Assembly (NCBI GenBank): GCA_026545225.1 | Contig: CM048845.1 | Span: 103,536,033 to 103,600,032, forward strand | Reading direction: 5' to 3' | Source of the DNA: Cornus controversa | Lineage: Eukaryota > Streptophyta > Magnoliopsida > Cornales > Cornaceae | DNA length: 64,000 bases | In this document: positions 34,090 to 46,808 of the stretch, in pieces | Position numbering within the stretch: position 1 is the first letter of the stretch | How the letters are laid out: the number at the start of each line of letters is the position of its first letter | The notes under the pieces: generated by a model | What the model saw: the letters and a program-made list of their open reading frames with translations, nothing else | Told to the model about the DNA's origin: nothing | Database searches by the model: none | Made by a program: the position numbers and the translations under genes

Positions 34090-37000
34090 TTACTGATAGA
34101 ACTTCTTCAAATGCTCGGCATTCCAAGGATGAGCCAACTGTCTTCCTTCTAAGGTTTCCAGCCAGTAAGTGCCTCGCCTCTGAGTCTTAACCACTTTATA
34201 CGGGCCCTCCCAATTAGGGGCCAGTTTTTCAGTGCCGTGAGGTTTGGTAGCTTGAGTGACTTCTCGCAAGACTAGATCACCAGGTTGGAAACTTCTATGC
34301 TTAACTTTGGTGTTATAATATCGGGACATGGCCTGTTGATACGCGGCCATTCGTATCTGTGCTTGCTCCCTTCTCTCGTCGATGAAATCTACACTGGCTC
34401 TTAATTCCTCCTCATTGTGATCTGGGTCATAAGACTTGGCTCGATGGCTCGCCACCGCCCCTATTTCGACAGGAAGAACTGCTTCGCTACCGAAAGCTAA
34501 GAAGTAGGGCGTCTCTCCTGTGGGGACTCTGACGGTGGTCCTGTGGGCCCATAAAACGCTTAGCAGCAATTCTGGCCATGCTCCTTTGGAGTCATCCAGG
34601 CGTTTCTTGATTATTTTAAATATGGTTCTGTTGGCTACTTCAGCCTGTCCATTGGCCTGCGGGTGGCCTGGCGAGGAATATCGATAGTTTATGCCATGCT
34701 CCATGCAAAAATCTTGGAATCGTCGGCTTTCAAATTGCTTTGCATTATCCATGATTATGACTTTTGGAACACCAAACCTGCATATGATCGATTTCCACAC
34801 TAAATTGATGACATTCCTTTCCCCTATTGTGGCTAGAGGCTCGGCTTCCACCCACTTGGTGAAATAATCAACTGTTACAATTGCGAATTTTGTCTGCCCC
34901 TTTCCCATGGGCAGAGGGCCAATAAAATCCATTCCCCATTGGGCAAAAGGCCACGGGGCCATTATAGGTGTTAACTCTTCCGGAGGTTATCTCGGGATGT
35001 TGGCAAAGTGTTGACACTTTTCACATCTCTTGACAAAGTTTAGCGCATCCTGCTGCATAGAGGGCCAGTAGTATCCCTGCCTAATGGCCTTGTGCGCCAA
35101 AGACCTGCCCCCCGCATGGTTTCCACACTCTCCTTCGTGAATTTCCCTCATGACTTTCTGTGCTTCTCCTGTCGACACGCATCGCAGGTATGGTAAGGAG
35201 ACTCCCCTTTTGTAGAGGACTCCATCGATCAAGGTGTACCTAGCTGCCCTGATCCTTGTTCTGTGCGCTTCTGCCTTGTCGGACGACAATTCACCATTAT
35301 TTATGTACTTGACTATCGGGTCTGCCCATTCCATGCCCTGGGTGACCTGGTTTACTTCATATGATGTTACTTCTGTTATACTCGGGTGGTCCATGCGCTC
35401 TACAAGCACCCCCCCTTGGGCGGCCTCGTGTGCCGTAGCCAATCGAGCGAGAGCATCTGCATTAGAGTTTTCACTACGGGGGACTCGCGTGATTGAAAAC
35501 TTTTGAAAATGGGCCACCAGCTCTTGTACCTTTTGCAAGTAAGATTTCATCCTTACTCCCTTTGCCTCGTATTCCACACTGACCTGCCGGGCAATTAGCT
35601 GGGAGTCGGTATAAGCTTTTAACTACCTAACCTTGAGGATACCAGCTAGTTTCAACCTTACAATCAAGGCTTCGTATTCGACCTCATTGTTTGTTGCCTT
35701 GAATCCGAATTGCAGGGCGTACTTGAATGTTTCTCCTTCTGGAGATCTGATTAGTATCCCTGCGCCACTAGCTTGTGCGTTCGATGACCCATCCACAAAT
35801 AACTGCCACGTGCAACCAGGGTCCATTAGGTCCTCCCTATCTTGCTGGATTGTATCCTCCACCTCTTCCCGCTGAACTTGTTCATCTTCCTGGGGGTATG
35901 TAAATTCGGCTATAAAATCTGCCAGCACTTGGCCTTTGATCGCTGTCCTTAGCTTGTATCGGATGTCGAATTCCCCTAGCTCCATAGACCACTTCACAAG
36001 CCGCCCAGAGGTTTCGGGTTTGAAGAGGACTTGTCGGAGCGGCTGATCAGTTAGTACCACAATGGTGTGTGCTTGGAAATATGGCCTGAGTTTCCTGGCC
36101 GTCGTAACCAAGGCAAATGCTAGTTTTTCTATAGAGGGATATCTTTCCTCTGCCCCCTGAGAATCCTGCTGGTATAATAGACCGGCCTTTGCACTCCCTC
36201 TTCCTCCCGTACCAGTGCAGAGCTGACTGCTGCGAGGGAGACAGCCAGGTATAAGTACAATTCCTCTCCCATACGTGCACATGACAAGAGCAGAGGCGAG
36301 CTGAGGTACTGCTTTAGCTCGTTTAAGGCCTGCTCACATTCTGGAGTCCACTCAAAGGCCCGCTTGAGGATCTGAAAAAATGGGAGACACCTGTCTGTAG
36401 CATGGGAAATCAACCGGCTCAATGCTGCCACCTTTCCTATCAGCTTTTGGACTTCTTTAACAGTTCTGGGCGACCTTGTATCCATGATGGCTTGTACCTT
36501 CTGTGGGTTGGCTTCTATCCCCCTCTTACTGACTAAATAGCCCAAGAATTTCCCGGAGGATACCCCGAAGGCACACTTGCTTGGATTGAGCTTCATTCTG
36601 TACCTTCGAAGGACATCAAAGGCTTCTTGTAAATCAACCAAGTGGTTGGCAGCCTTCTGACTTTTGACGAGCATGTCATCAACATACACCTCCATATTCC
36701 TGCCAATTTGCTCTTTGAACATTCTATTTACTAACCTTTGATAAGTTGCACCGGCATTCTTTAGACCGAACGGCATCACCTTTAAGCAGTACAATCCTCT
36801 TTCTGTTATAAAGGACGTCCTTTCCTGGTCTGACGGCCACATTGGAATTTGGTTATATCCTGAGTAGGCATCCATGAAGCTGAGCCGCTCGAACCCTGCC
36901 GTCCCTTCCACCAGCATGTCAATCTGGGGCAAGGGGAAGCTGTCTTTCGGACAGGCCTTATTTAGGTCGGTGAAGTCGACACACAAGCGCCACTTGCCAT

Positions 37001-37421
37001 TAGATTTTTTAACCAGCACCACATTTGCCAACCAGTCCGGGTAATTGGTTTCCCGTACAAAGTTGGCCTTCAATAATTTCTCTACCTCCTCAGAAATTGC
37101 CGTGTTTCTTTCCGGGGCAAAGATTCTCCTTTTTTGTCTAACTGGCTTGGCAGTGGGGTCAATATTCAGTCGATGTACGGCCATGGTTGGATCAATCCCC
37201 GGCATATCTTCGTGGGACCATGCGAACACATCTTCATTTGTTTTGAGGAATCGTATCATCTCTTCCCGAGAGGTGGGTGAGAGTGACGATCCCAAGCTCA
37301 CCTTCTTTCCTGCACCTTGTTCATTCAAGTCGACCTCGACCAGTTCTTCCATTGGTTCTGCACGACGACCCTTTTCTTTCTCCTCCATCTCTTGTCCCTC
37401 AATGTTTAGGGTTTCTGACAT
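34090..37421 (-). pseudogene. pol of the young Tat element (RT, two RNase H, integrase)
   Basis: Domains on the minus strand: reverse transcriptase (about 37150-36630, with CVDFTDLN, MPFGLKNAGATYQ and YVDDMLVKS), first RNase H (about 36200-35900, with LTDQPL), second archaeal-type RNase H (about 35820-35440, with LFVDGSSNAQ and NNEVEYEAL, then YTDSQL), integrase zinc finger (about 35130-34990, H...H...CEKC) and catalytic core (about 34960-34600, with WGMDFIGPLP, MDNAKQF and GQAEVANR). The catalytic signatures are all visible. The reading is broken a few times, so the copy is not autonomous as it stands. Confidence 0.93.
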
Positions 37422-37454
37422 CTTCTTTTCCCTTAAGGAGGTGGCATAACATTC

Positions 37455-39666
37455 TCAGGCAGTGGCCTGATCCCCTCTTAGTTCCCCAACACCATGTTCT
37501 GTGGGGAATCGAACGAGAAGGTAATAGGTGGAGGTTACTGCTCTCATGGCATTCAATGTGGTCCTTCCCAGAATGACATTATACGTGGTTGGGCAATCCA
37601 CCACAAAGAAGGTTACCATTTTTGTGACCTGTCGGGGACTTGAACCGGCAGTGATCGGGAGGTCGATCGTACCCAAAGGAAGGAGTTTCTCTCCGGAGAA
37701 GCCTACGAGCGGAGATTGGGTGGTCTTGAGTCTGTTCCTTCCAATCTTCATCTGATCGAATGCATCTACAAAAAGGATGTCTGCGGAACTACCATTGTCG
37801 ATTAAAACCCGCCTAATGGTGAAGTTGGCAATAATCAATGTTACTACGAGGGCATCATCGTGGGGTTGCTGAACTTTTCTGGCGTCATCCTCTGAAAAAG
37901 TGATGACCTGGTCATTCAACCGAGGGCACTTGGTGGGTGATTGACTCACCTCGCCGACTTCGGAGAAATTCCTGACTTTCCTTGTATGTGCTTTGCGAGC
38001 GGCATTAGACTCTCTGCCGCCCCCGACTCCTCCAAAAATGACTCTAATTTCCCCTATTGGAGGGTTTTTTCGAGTCGTGCCTTCATTTACGTCCTGCGTC
38101 TGATTCTGTGCTCTCTGCCCCCCGCCGACCATAAATCTTCGCAACTGGCCCTTTTGAATTAAACTCTCAATCTGTCTTTTCAAATCCATGCATTCATTGG
38201 TATCGTGGCCATGATCGCGATGGAACCTACAATACTTGTCACGGGATCTTCTGGCCGGATCAGTTCTTAACTTTGGAGGCCATGACACCGCCGGGTCGTC
38301 CTGAATGTGGAGGAGGATCTGACTTATAGGCGTGTTCAACGGGGTGAAACTGAATCCCCTTTTGCGACGCACGGCTTTGTTGTTCTGTTCCTGTGAGACT
38401 CTGCCATACTTAGGGTTCCGTTCCTCTCTGCTAGATTGCGCTTCCCTCTTCCTGTCCCCCTTCTTGTCACTATCACCTTTGTCCCTTCGGGCATCAAGGG
38501 CATCCTCGGCATTCATGTATTTTTGGGCTTTCACAAGTAATTTAGACATGCTTTCGGGGGGATGCTTAGACACGGAGTATAGAAATTTAGAAGGTAACAG
38601 CCCTCCCATGAATGCTGTGACTGCCACCTTATCATCCAAGGCGTCGACTTGTAACATCTCTCTGTTGAATCGATTGATATAATCCCGCAACGATTCCCCT
38701 TTAGTTTGCCTTACATTCAGGAGATAGGTAGCGGGTTTCCTGTGTCTTCGGGCAGCAATGAAATTGCCAACAAATAGTTGGCTCAACTCTTTGAAAGAAC
38801 GGACAGACGATGGTTTTAGACTATTGAACCAGGACCGGGCAGAGCCTTTTAATGTAGTGGGAAAAGCTCTGCACATGATCTCATCGGGTACCGCCTGGAG
38901 ATGCATCAGGGCCTTGTAAGTCTCCAGGTGATCTAGCGGGTCCTTAGTTCCACCAAAGCTTTCCACCGTGGGCATCTTGAACCTGGGGGGCAGGGGGCAG
39001 TTCATTACCCCTGCAGAGAAAGGGAGGTTGGTTTGTTGGACCAAATCCTCTATGGTGGCAGGGCCCTTCCCTCTTATAGCATGAGCCATGCTTTCTACCC
39101 TGGCTTTCAGGTCTTGTATCTCCATATCGTGATAAGCAAGGGATGCGGAATCTCCGCGGGGCTAGTTCCTCTCGGGAGGGACTAAACGGCTGTGACTCGT
39201 CCCACCTCTCACTTGACTTTGAACCGCGTCCTCCATCGGGACTTCACCTTCTCTCTCAATGTCGTCCTCCTCCGGATTAACAGGCCTTATGTCGCTTGGC
39301 GACGACATTGGCGCCACAGGAGGGAGGCGTTGAAGAATTGCCGCATTTTGCTGGAGCAACTGAACCAGACTTTGGTTTAAATTCTGGACTTGGTGCTCCA
39401 ACGTTGCGACACGCCCCTGATCGTTTGGGACTTCGGGGTGTGTCCCCGGAAGGTCCGTCTGTCCAGGGGGGCTGTCTGCCTCCATTACCCATGGGCGGAT
39501 TGGCTGCCGGGTCTTGTGCGTTTGGGTTTGGGGGGTCAGTACTGATAGGAGGATCTTGCGCGGCCGGAGGGTCGTTTCGATCAGGTAGGTCATGCTCTAG
39601 AGGACCCCGGCCAACAGGGGGATCCTGTATGGCCATAGTTTCCAATCCAGATCGAAGGTGCATCAT
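37455..39666 (-). pseudogene. gag and protease region of the young Tat element
   Basis: Gag starts at MMHLRSG, about 65 bases after the LTR. It includes a Pro-rich N-terminus, the retrotransposon gag domain (about 39000-38600, with FPTTLKGSARSWFNSL), a zinc-binding box CRFHRDHGHDTNEC near 38225, and the aspartic protease (about 37870-37500) with IDNGSSADILF. About two interruptions lie near the Gag N-terminus. The main part, from 39125 to 37455, is one long open frame of 556 residues. Confidence 0.9.
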
Positions 39667-39709
39667 GCTTCGTGTATGATTCGAATAGAACAGTCAAATT
39701 TTGTGACTG

Positions 39710-39727
39710 TTCCCACAGACGGCGCCA
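39710..39727 (-). other. Primer binding site of the young Tat element
   Basis: TGGCGCCGTCTGTGGGAA on the minus strand, two bases from the LTR and identical to the site in the old element. The first nine bases fit tRNA-Asp. Confidence 0.8.
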
Positions 39728-39729
39728 AC

Positions 39730-40093
39730 TGATGAAGCAAATTTCCTCTCCGAGCTGGTCAAATTCTGACCTGTAAAAGAAGACAAAAGAAGAGTAATCG
39801 AAAGGACACCGGCGCGGTGCCGGCCGACTACGCTCCGACGATCAAGTCAGAAATAGGAAGGGTTTCTTTCGAGCTGTAAAGAAATCAAGAGAGTGTTTAT
39901 TGCGTACCTTGGTCTCTGGACCGTCTCTGTATTTATAGCTATCAAATAAGGTTGCATTGTAATTGGAGTCATTTAGTCTCCCAATCCTTCTTGGAGACAG
40001 AGACCAACCGATCAAAGATAGACCCTTGTCCACGTCACTTTGTTTTTATCTTCCACGTCAATAGTTTTACACTTGGAGTCAAATACTCTATCA
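39730..40093 (-). repeat. 5' LTR of the young Tat element
   Basis: 364 bp with TG...CA ends. A TATAAAT box lies at about 39931-39937 on the minus strand. It differs from the 3' LTR at three positions. Confidence 0.97.
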
Positions 40094-40098
40094 CATTC

Positions 40099-41165
40099 CA
40101 ACATACAAAATCTAAAATCTATTCCATCCACGGCCTAGTTTTTTTTTCTGTTAGGCCTATTATATATCATAACCCTACATAGTGTTGCACAATCTATGAT
40201 CTAAATATGTTGTCAATTAATCTATCACATCTACGTTACTCCAACTTTGCAGTTTTTCTACATAGGACAAACTCTGAGGACAAGAACTGGTCTTGAACAA
40301 TGAGACTAAAATCCTTCATATTTCTTATAAACTAACTATGTGTCAACATTTAAATAGTCTTAAATGAACATCATATCCACAAGTTAATATGAATCATAGG
40401 CCGCTTACTTGTCATTAACTCCTTAATGAGGACGATTATGTAACAACCAAGATTGACACTTGAACCGATGATGGCTTCCCTGTCAACTCGACCTAGGATA
40501 GCATAATAAGCTTGTGTAGTCTTACTTCGTCGGGCACTCCAACAGCATAGTTTCCTAAACCGTCTCCCTTCTCTTATTGTTCCCACCTAAGGTTGACGTC
40601 CTCTCTGCATGTTCTCTGATTTGATTGCTATTGTTTTCTTTTTGTTTAGTTTTCAAATAGAGAGAGATTTTTTTGGAGGTTTTCTCTATCGAAGGGTGGT
40701 ATTTATAGCCTTCATAAGCAAAGCTAATAAAGAGACTTGAAGAGAGTCACCATAGACTATTAGTGTTATGTTCCTTCTCGAGTGCGTCTTGGGAAAGTGG
40801 AACATTAATCCCCTTTTTAGTGCTTAATTACCTTGGCCTTCTTCTTTGTTATGTTAGTGAAAATGACCTCGGAAGGAAAGAGTCTATTAGAGTAGACGAT
40901 TTTGAACGTAGAATGAATGTGAAAAGAATAATCCTATGATAAGAGACTAGTATAGTACACAAGAATTGGCGGACACCTGAAGAAGGTGTTCGGGTTTGAT
41001 AGTGATAATGGTGGGATCTTTTATCAAAAATGTGTTCACGAGGAAACGAAACAAGAATCTTGCACGCATCCACCTAGAGATTGCTACCACTAATCCACAA
41101 CTGTCTTTTAATAATATATAACGCAATAATAATATTTAACCTACAAGTTTGAATCATTTATTAAA
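40099..41165. other. Spacer right of the Tat insertion
   Basis: Continuation of the tract into which the Tat element inserted. It includes GGTATTTATAGCC near 40709 and other LTR-like features, but borders and family cannot be set. No coding gene. Confidence 0.4.
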
Positions 41166-41666
41166 ATAATATTTCCTCCCTCATTTTGAATATAACAAAT
41201 AAATGTTATAAATTATATTATTAACTAAATTAATAACACAATTTTTACTATCTTGAAATCAAATTAAAACATCAATCTCACTCAAATAATAAAGCATCGA
41301 GAACAAACATATTAAAATAAGTTTAAAACAATCATTAAATTGCAATAATATTTCCTTCCTCATTTTGAATATAACAAATAAACGTTAAAAAATAATATTA
41401 TTAATTAAATCAATAACACAATTTTTAATATCTTGAAATCAAATAAAAATATTAATCTCACTCAAATAATAAAGTATCGAGAACAAACAAATTAAAATAA
41501 GTTTAAATATTAATTATTACAATAATATTTCATCCCTCATTTTAAATATAACAAATAAATGTTATAAATTATATTACTAGCTAAATCAATAACACAATTT
41601 TTACTATCCTGAAATCAAGTAAAAACATTAATCTCACTCAAATAATAGAGCTCGAGAACAAACATG
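41166..41666. repeat. Three tandem copies of a ~178-bp AT-rich unit
   Basis: Units begin AATAATATTTC at 41166, 41344 and 41521. Each has CTCATTTTGAATATAACAAA, ATCAATAACACAATTTT and ATCTCACTCAAATAATA. The third copy is shortened. The period is in the nucleosome range usual for plant satellites. Confidence 0.92.
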
Positions 41667-42591
41667 TATATATCTCATTGAATTAGCATATTTTTTAATC
41701 ATCGTCAATATCTCTCGACATTAATACAATATTAATATTCTAATATATATTAATGTTGAAGTATTATTGACAAAAAATAAATAAATGAGTGATATAGCTT
41801 ATATTACTTGAACAAATCTGTTATATTATATATCTCGAGACACTAAATTTATACGTAATTCAAAAATTATACATACATATGTACTTTTACATGCATACCC
41901 TTATACATAGTTTCTACTTAACTATACACTACAACTTACAGACCTGGAACATACCTAAAAGCTATTGACTGTTGATCACCACTATCATATGTGTGATTTA
42001 ACTGTCCATCGTCTGCTAACAAACTTTGGCAATTTCAAAAATAATGGATCGTTCGCATCCATACTAGTAAAAGAATCGTCTTTTCTAGATTTACAAAATT
42101 GTCCAGCTCGACTGGATCTACCAACTGTCCTTGGTTACCCAAAATAGATATTCAGATTAAATAGTTTCAATTCATCAATTAATCTAATTGAGTTTTTTGA
42201 CACTTAATTAATCAGAATTTGACAAATTAGATGAAAGTGGTTTAACTTATATTACTTACATATATTTATCGTTTTAGTAATTTTATTGATCAAATTGAAG
42301 ATTTGTCCTTATTTTTACTAATTAAAAAATGTAAGGAATTTTGCAAACAACAAGGAGGTGAATAGGCAAGCAACTTAAGTTAAATTTATATTATTTATTA
42401 TTTTTTGTTGCATAACAATATATAGTTGGTTCACTAATCACAGGAATGCATTTAGCATAAATAATGATTATTTATAAATTGCAAGTCCATATCTTTATTA
42501 AAAAAGGTTTAATTATTATTATTATTATACTATATATTATTTAGAATAAAATAAATAAGCATTTATACTATGTATAACATGTTAGAAGATA

Positions 42592-42633
<42 letters not shown>

Positions 42634-42916
42634 TAAAATATTGTAAAAATGTGGTAGAGTAACCTCATCATGTTTTGGAAACTAATATCATTGAAGTATT
42701 ATTAATAACCCAAAAAAAAAAAGTTTGTACTAGTTATATTAGCCATTAAATATAATTGTAGGTTAAAATAAAATACATAAGTCATTGATGTTCTGATGGT
42801 TAGAATGCTACCACACCTTCCCTTCTTGGCTAAGGTTTAGCTCCTCTTAGCTGCATTTATTTTTACTATTATGTATCGGGTTGCTCAGGTTCTCTAATTC
42901 GGTCTGGGCTCGGGTT
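41667..42916. other. Unassigned AT-rich spacer
   Basis: No gene. A (TG)n microsatellite lies at about 42603-42630. A weak tRNA-like stretch (GATGGTTAGAATGC...GGTTTAGCTCC, about 42797-42843) may be a SINE scrap. Confidence 0.5.
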
Positions 42917-43425
42917 GGACTTCGGGCCGACCAACACATCAACCCAGATCAAATTCAATTCTAGTTCTTACAACCCAAGCTCGGCCCGATATTCAATATA
43001 TAGGACCCAAGCAAAAAATTTTTGGGTTGGGCTCAGGTTGGGCCGGGTTGAAGCTGCCGGAGTTGCAGTCCTAACTCTCAAAACTAGCATCAGGGAAAGC
43101 GAACAAACTTTCTACTATAGGACCCTTACAAATCAACTATAGTAAAATACACCCCAACATTATTGGACTTCGGGTTAACCAACACATCAACCCAGGCCCG
43201 GACCGAATTCAATTCGGGTTCTTGCATCCCAGGTCCGGCTCGATATTCAATATATAGGACCCAAGCCCAAAAAATTTCGGGTTGGGCTCGAGTTGGACCG
43301 GGTTGAACCTGCCCGAGTTGCAGCCCTAACTCTCAGGACTAGCATAACTCCCTTAGGGAAAGCAAACTAACTTTCTACTATAGGACCTTACAAATCAACT
43401 ATAGTAAAATACACCCTAACACTAT
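42917..43425. repeat. 248-bp tandem duplication
   Basis: Two units (42917-43164 and 43165-43425) begin GGACTTCGGG and end ATACACCCYAACA. Both carry GATATTCAATATATAGGACC and TTTCTACTATAGGACC. Divergence is about 10%, so the duplication is not recent. The GGGTTGGGCTCGGGTTGG-like stretches are typical of dispersed plant repeats. Confidence 0.9.
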
Positions 43426-44257
43426 GAAGAATCCTCAAAATGACTCTTTCCCTTCAACATGGTGAACAATCCTCATATATTCCTTCTTGTTTACTACATA
43501 CTAAAATCTAGTAATATATAAAGACTATAAGTATAGCTATATAATAAAATAATACAACATATATAGACAAAATGAACGGATCAGTTCGGATTGAATCAGT
43601 TCTATAGTTTCTAAATCCAGAATTGAACTGTGAATTAATGGTTCCACTACTTTTGGAATTGTGTCTGAACCAAACCGTTAAAGAACCAATCTGAACTTTT
43701 TGGTCCGGATTGGACCGAATTGATTTTTCGGTTTGAATGAATTTTTGCACACCACTAATTAAAAATTGATCGAATTGAAAGTGCGTACCTTTCAAACTAT
43801 CAATATTTTAGCAAAGGTAAAGATATATATACACACCTTACAATCATTTTGTGTTTATTTTCTCTCTTATCTCTCATCATTATCTTCCTTTTTGTCTTAA
43901 TTCGGTATGAATAGTGTTAACCATATAAATTATATTTTTCATTATTTTCTATTACAAGTTATCTTTATTATTATATTTTACTTCTTCAAATCATTTACAG
44001 TTACTTCCTTGTCTCTTGTATCTATGATAGTAGAATATTAAAACAGCAAGTCCTTTGCCTTGGTGGGAGAAGGTCAATCTACTCTATAGACAGCAACTGA
44101 TCAATCAAGTGAGAATTTGTACCAAACCCAAATATATATAGACTTTATGCAACCCTAACCTAGTTTGTTGCCAAAAAGTTCACACCTCTTAGGAAACCAA
44201 AAGGTTCACACATGTTAGAAATCTCGTACTAATCTTAACGCAATCCAACGTAACTAA
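43426..44257. other. Spacer with a hAT-like scrap
   Basis: No gene. Sequence at 43570-43765, rich in GGTTCGGTTT-like words and ending TTTGCACACCACTA, looks like a decayed hAT-type MITE, but its left end is not clear. Confidence 0.4.
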
Positions 44258-45230
44258 GGGGGTGTAGTCAATTAAGATTTTAAAGGATTTTGAAAGACAT
44301 TTTTTAAGTGACAGATTTATATGAATCCATGAATTTTTATAAACTTCTATTTCAAACTTTCATTGATCTATATAGACTTCGATTAGAGACTTTGATGGAT
44401 TTTATAGATTTGTTTTGATTTCTTCAACATATTTTATTTATTTGTATTCTTAAATTCTATTTTTGCGTACAAGTAAACCAATGGCTCAAGGGTATATATA
44501 ATGCAAAATGGATAATATATTATCTTATATATTATCTAAAAATTATTGTATAATGCAAATATCTCAAGAAAGAGCGGGGATAGTAAAATAACTCACTTGA
44601 TGAACACAAATTGCATATCAACCATTTCCAAGATTTCAATCACACATTATGAAAAAAGAAAGAAAAAATACAGACTTTACTTATAAGGTTTAGGTTAAAT
44701 CATTATATAGATAATTGAAAAACTTTGAACTTAGGTTATATTGAATTATTAATTAGACTTCATGATCAATCTCTGTGGCTTAAGGATTGATCTCTAACAA
44801 ACAATGTAGAGGGATTAATCATTGCATAGTGTGAGAGATTGATCAACTTGCCTGAAAACCTAAGTTTTACAAGTTTTCCTAATCCAACAGAAAAAGAGAG
44901 AATCTCAAAGAAAAATCAAGAGAGAAAAAAGGAATGTACCTTGAGATAGAGAAATGCTGTTCGTATTCTGCAAAAAAATTTTTAAAAAAAATCCACCAAA
45001 ATCTATGGGGAAAGGTTGGATTTGTTATGGGTTTCGGTATTTATAACTTCCACCCTCAAATCTATCAAAATCCACCACTTAATGAAATTCTTCAAAATAT
45101 ATGACTTTTTCAATAAATTTTTTAAAAATCCTAATTGAATACCGTCAGATTTATATGGATTCTTTAAAAGTCTAGATTGAATACACCCAAATTTTTAAAG
45201 TCTTTTAAAATCATAATTGAATACACCCTC
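44258..45230. mobile_element. Tourist-like (PIF/Harbinger) element
   Basis: Long terminal inverted repeats: left GGGGGTGTAGTCAATTAAGA, right in reverse GAGGGTGTATTCAATTATGA, both continuing through TTTTAAAGGATTTTGAAAGAC-like sequence and a further GGTATTCAATTAGG repeat inside. The flanks are CTAA on both sides (44254-44257 and 45231-45234), which includes the TAA duplication expected for PIF/Harbinger. No transposase. Confidence 0.7.
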
Positions 45231-45767
45231 CTAAGGTGCATCAAGCTTAATAGACTTTAACGATCACAATCAAATGAAAATGAGTTTATCGGTCTACTCT
45301 TTTGGACCTTCAAGCATTCCAACCAATCCATTTTTTCGCAAACCAAAATATAATGACTATATTAGCCAACATATTTGCATTCCAACAAATCCCTTTTTAA
45401 TGGCTATATTAGCGCACATATTTTGTAAAAATTCCTACAACCACCCTTAATTTCTCCATCATACCCTCACACTTTGGTCTGCGACCTTAATTTTTTTTAT
45501 AATCACTCATATCATCCATCCTAATATTCTTATTTGAGTTGATTAGTTAATTACCATGTCTTTTTATATTAACATAAAACAACACTAACCATTATCTATT
45601 TTGTCCAACCTGATCCAAGTTTATTAATTACATTGCCAACTATCTCTCTGTCATTTTAAATTTTTAATCATAAATATCGATAATGGTATTTTTAGATAAT
45701 TTTTTGGTTTTGAAGTGTTTCTTTATATTATCCATAGTTAACAGTATGTTAAATATAGGGAAGATAT
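45231..45767. other. Unassigned spacer
   Basis: AT-rich, no gene recognised. CATTCCAACAAATCC-like words recur near 45314 and 45379. Confidence 0.5.
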
Positions 45768-45775
45768 ATTCGCAC

Positions 45776-46434
45776 TAGGGGTGGAACTAACCATAGCAAC
45801 CCAAATTCGGTCCAAAAATTGTACAAGTGTTGGTGAGGTATTTTAGATCATGAGGCTGGAATTGGGCTTAAATCATGGACTTGGAATATATTTTGAACGG
45901 AATTTGGGTTGTGGTTTTACTAACTTGACAAACCTAAGTTATCCGAAATACAAGAAAATTTTATATTTTTGATACTTTTATGAGTACATGTTATTTATAT
46001 AAAATAAGGTTAAAATCGGATGTTTTATTCTTTGACGATAAAATATTATTGGTAGTTTTTAATCTAACTTGTGACAATTGCGTAAAGTAAAATTATAATA
46101 ATTAATATTAAGTTACATATATAAATAAAATAATAATGAATATGAAGTTTTGAGTCATTTCCAAGCTCTAATACGAAAAACAATCTTCAATCTCACAAGG
46201 GTCGGTGATTTTATTTTACATTAATGCACATTTTAGTATTTAATTCATATAGTTAATTTTTTTGTAATAGATTATTAAAAATGTGAACAACTTGAAAAAT
46301 CTGTCAAACCTGTACGGTATGGAGTGGGTTGAAATAAAATGGGTTATTTGAGACTTAGTTTAGCATAAGTTGCGATATTGCTATGTTGGATCTGGCATGG
46401 GCTTCCCCCTCGGCCTGCCCATGTCTCTCCCCTA
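45776..46434. mobile_element. hAT-type non-autonomous element
   Basis: Ends TAGGGGTGGAAC and CTCTCCCCTA, flanked by 8-bp repeats ATTCGCAC (45768-45775) and ATTCTCAC (46435-46442), matching at seven of eight positions. No coding capacity. Its right part, together with its right flank, is duplicated at 47924-48276. Confidence 0.75.
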
Positions 46435-46487
46435 ATTCTCACTATCTTTTTGAATAAATGTACTCTCGTTTTAAAATGAAACAACAT
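46138..46487 (+). repeat. Direct segmental repeat, copy 1
   Basis: Covers the right half of the hAT element plus about 50 bp of flank through GAATAAATGTACTCTC. Copy 2 is at 47924-48276. The two are about 80% alike. Confidence 0.85.
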
Positions 46488-46808
46488 GAACTCATAAATA
46501 ATAGAATCAAGCATTAGGGGTATTTTTATTTTTGCATTAAAAAAATAACAAAAGATAAAATAGTGCATTTACAAATAAAAAAAATTAAAAAACGCAAATA
46601 TTAGTTCTCTGACCCAAAATAGGTTGTATCCTTAGTATTAATTCCTCACCTTCCAAAATTTAAAGATTCCCTTGTTATATCGATAAAGCTAAATGCATGA
46701 ATAACACAAGTCTTCGAAAAGTCCAACTGCATGAATAACACAAGTCTTCAAAAAGTCCAACACCTTGGGGTTGACCAAGAATCCCACCTCGTGCCCTTTT
46801 CGGGGGCA

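Larger units (their letters stand above)
30440..40093 (-). mobile_element. Young Ty3/gypsy Tat-lineage retrotransposon, structurally whole
   Basis: A 9,654-bp element on the minus strand bounded by 364-bp LTRs (39730-40093 is 5', 30440-30803 is 3') and the 5-bp target duplication CATTC (30435-30439 and 40094-40098). Order on its own strand: LTR, primer binding site, gag, protease, reverse transcriptase, RNase H, a second RNase H, integrase, 90-bp tandem array, antisense extra gene, polypurine tract, LTR. The extra RNase H and extra gene are typical of Tat elements; Retand-type is my best guess for subgroup. The LTRs differ at three sites (0.8%), suggesting roughly 0.3-0.6 million years at usual plant rates. 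The element is structurally whole, but its gag-pol reading is broken about half a dozen times. Confidence 0.96.

Noticed and set aside
28965-41100. An older LTR element surrounding the young Tat insertion
   Set aside because: LTR-like words occur on both sides, but no matching ends or target duplication could be found, so I did not call it as an element.
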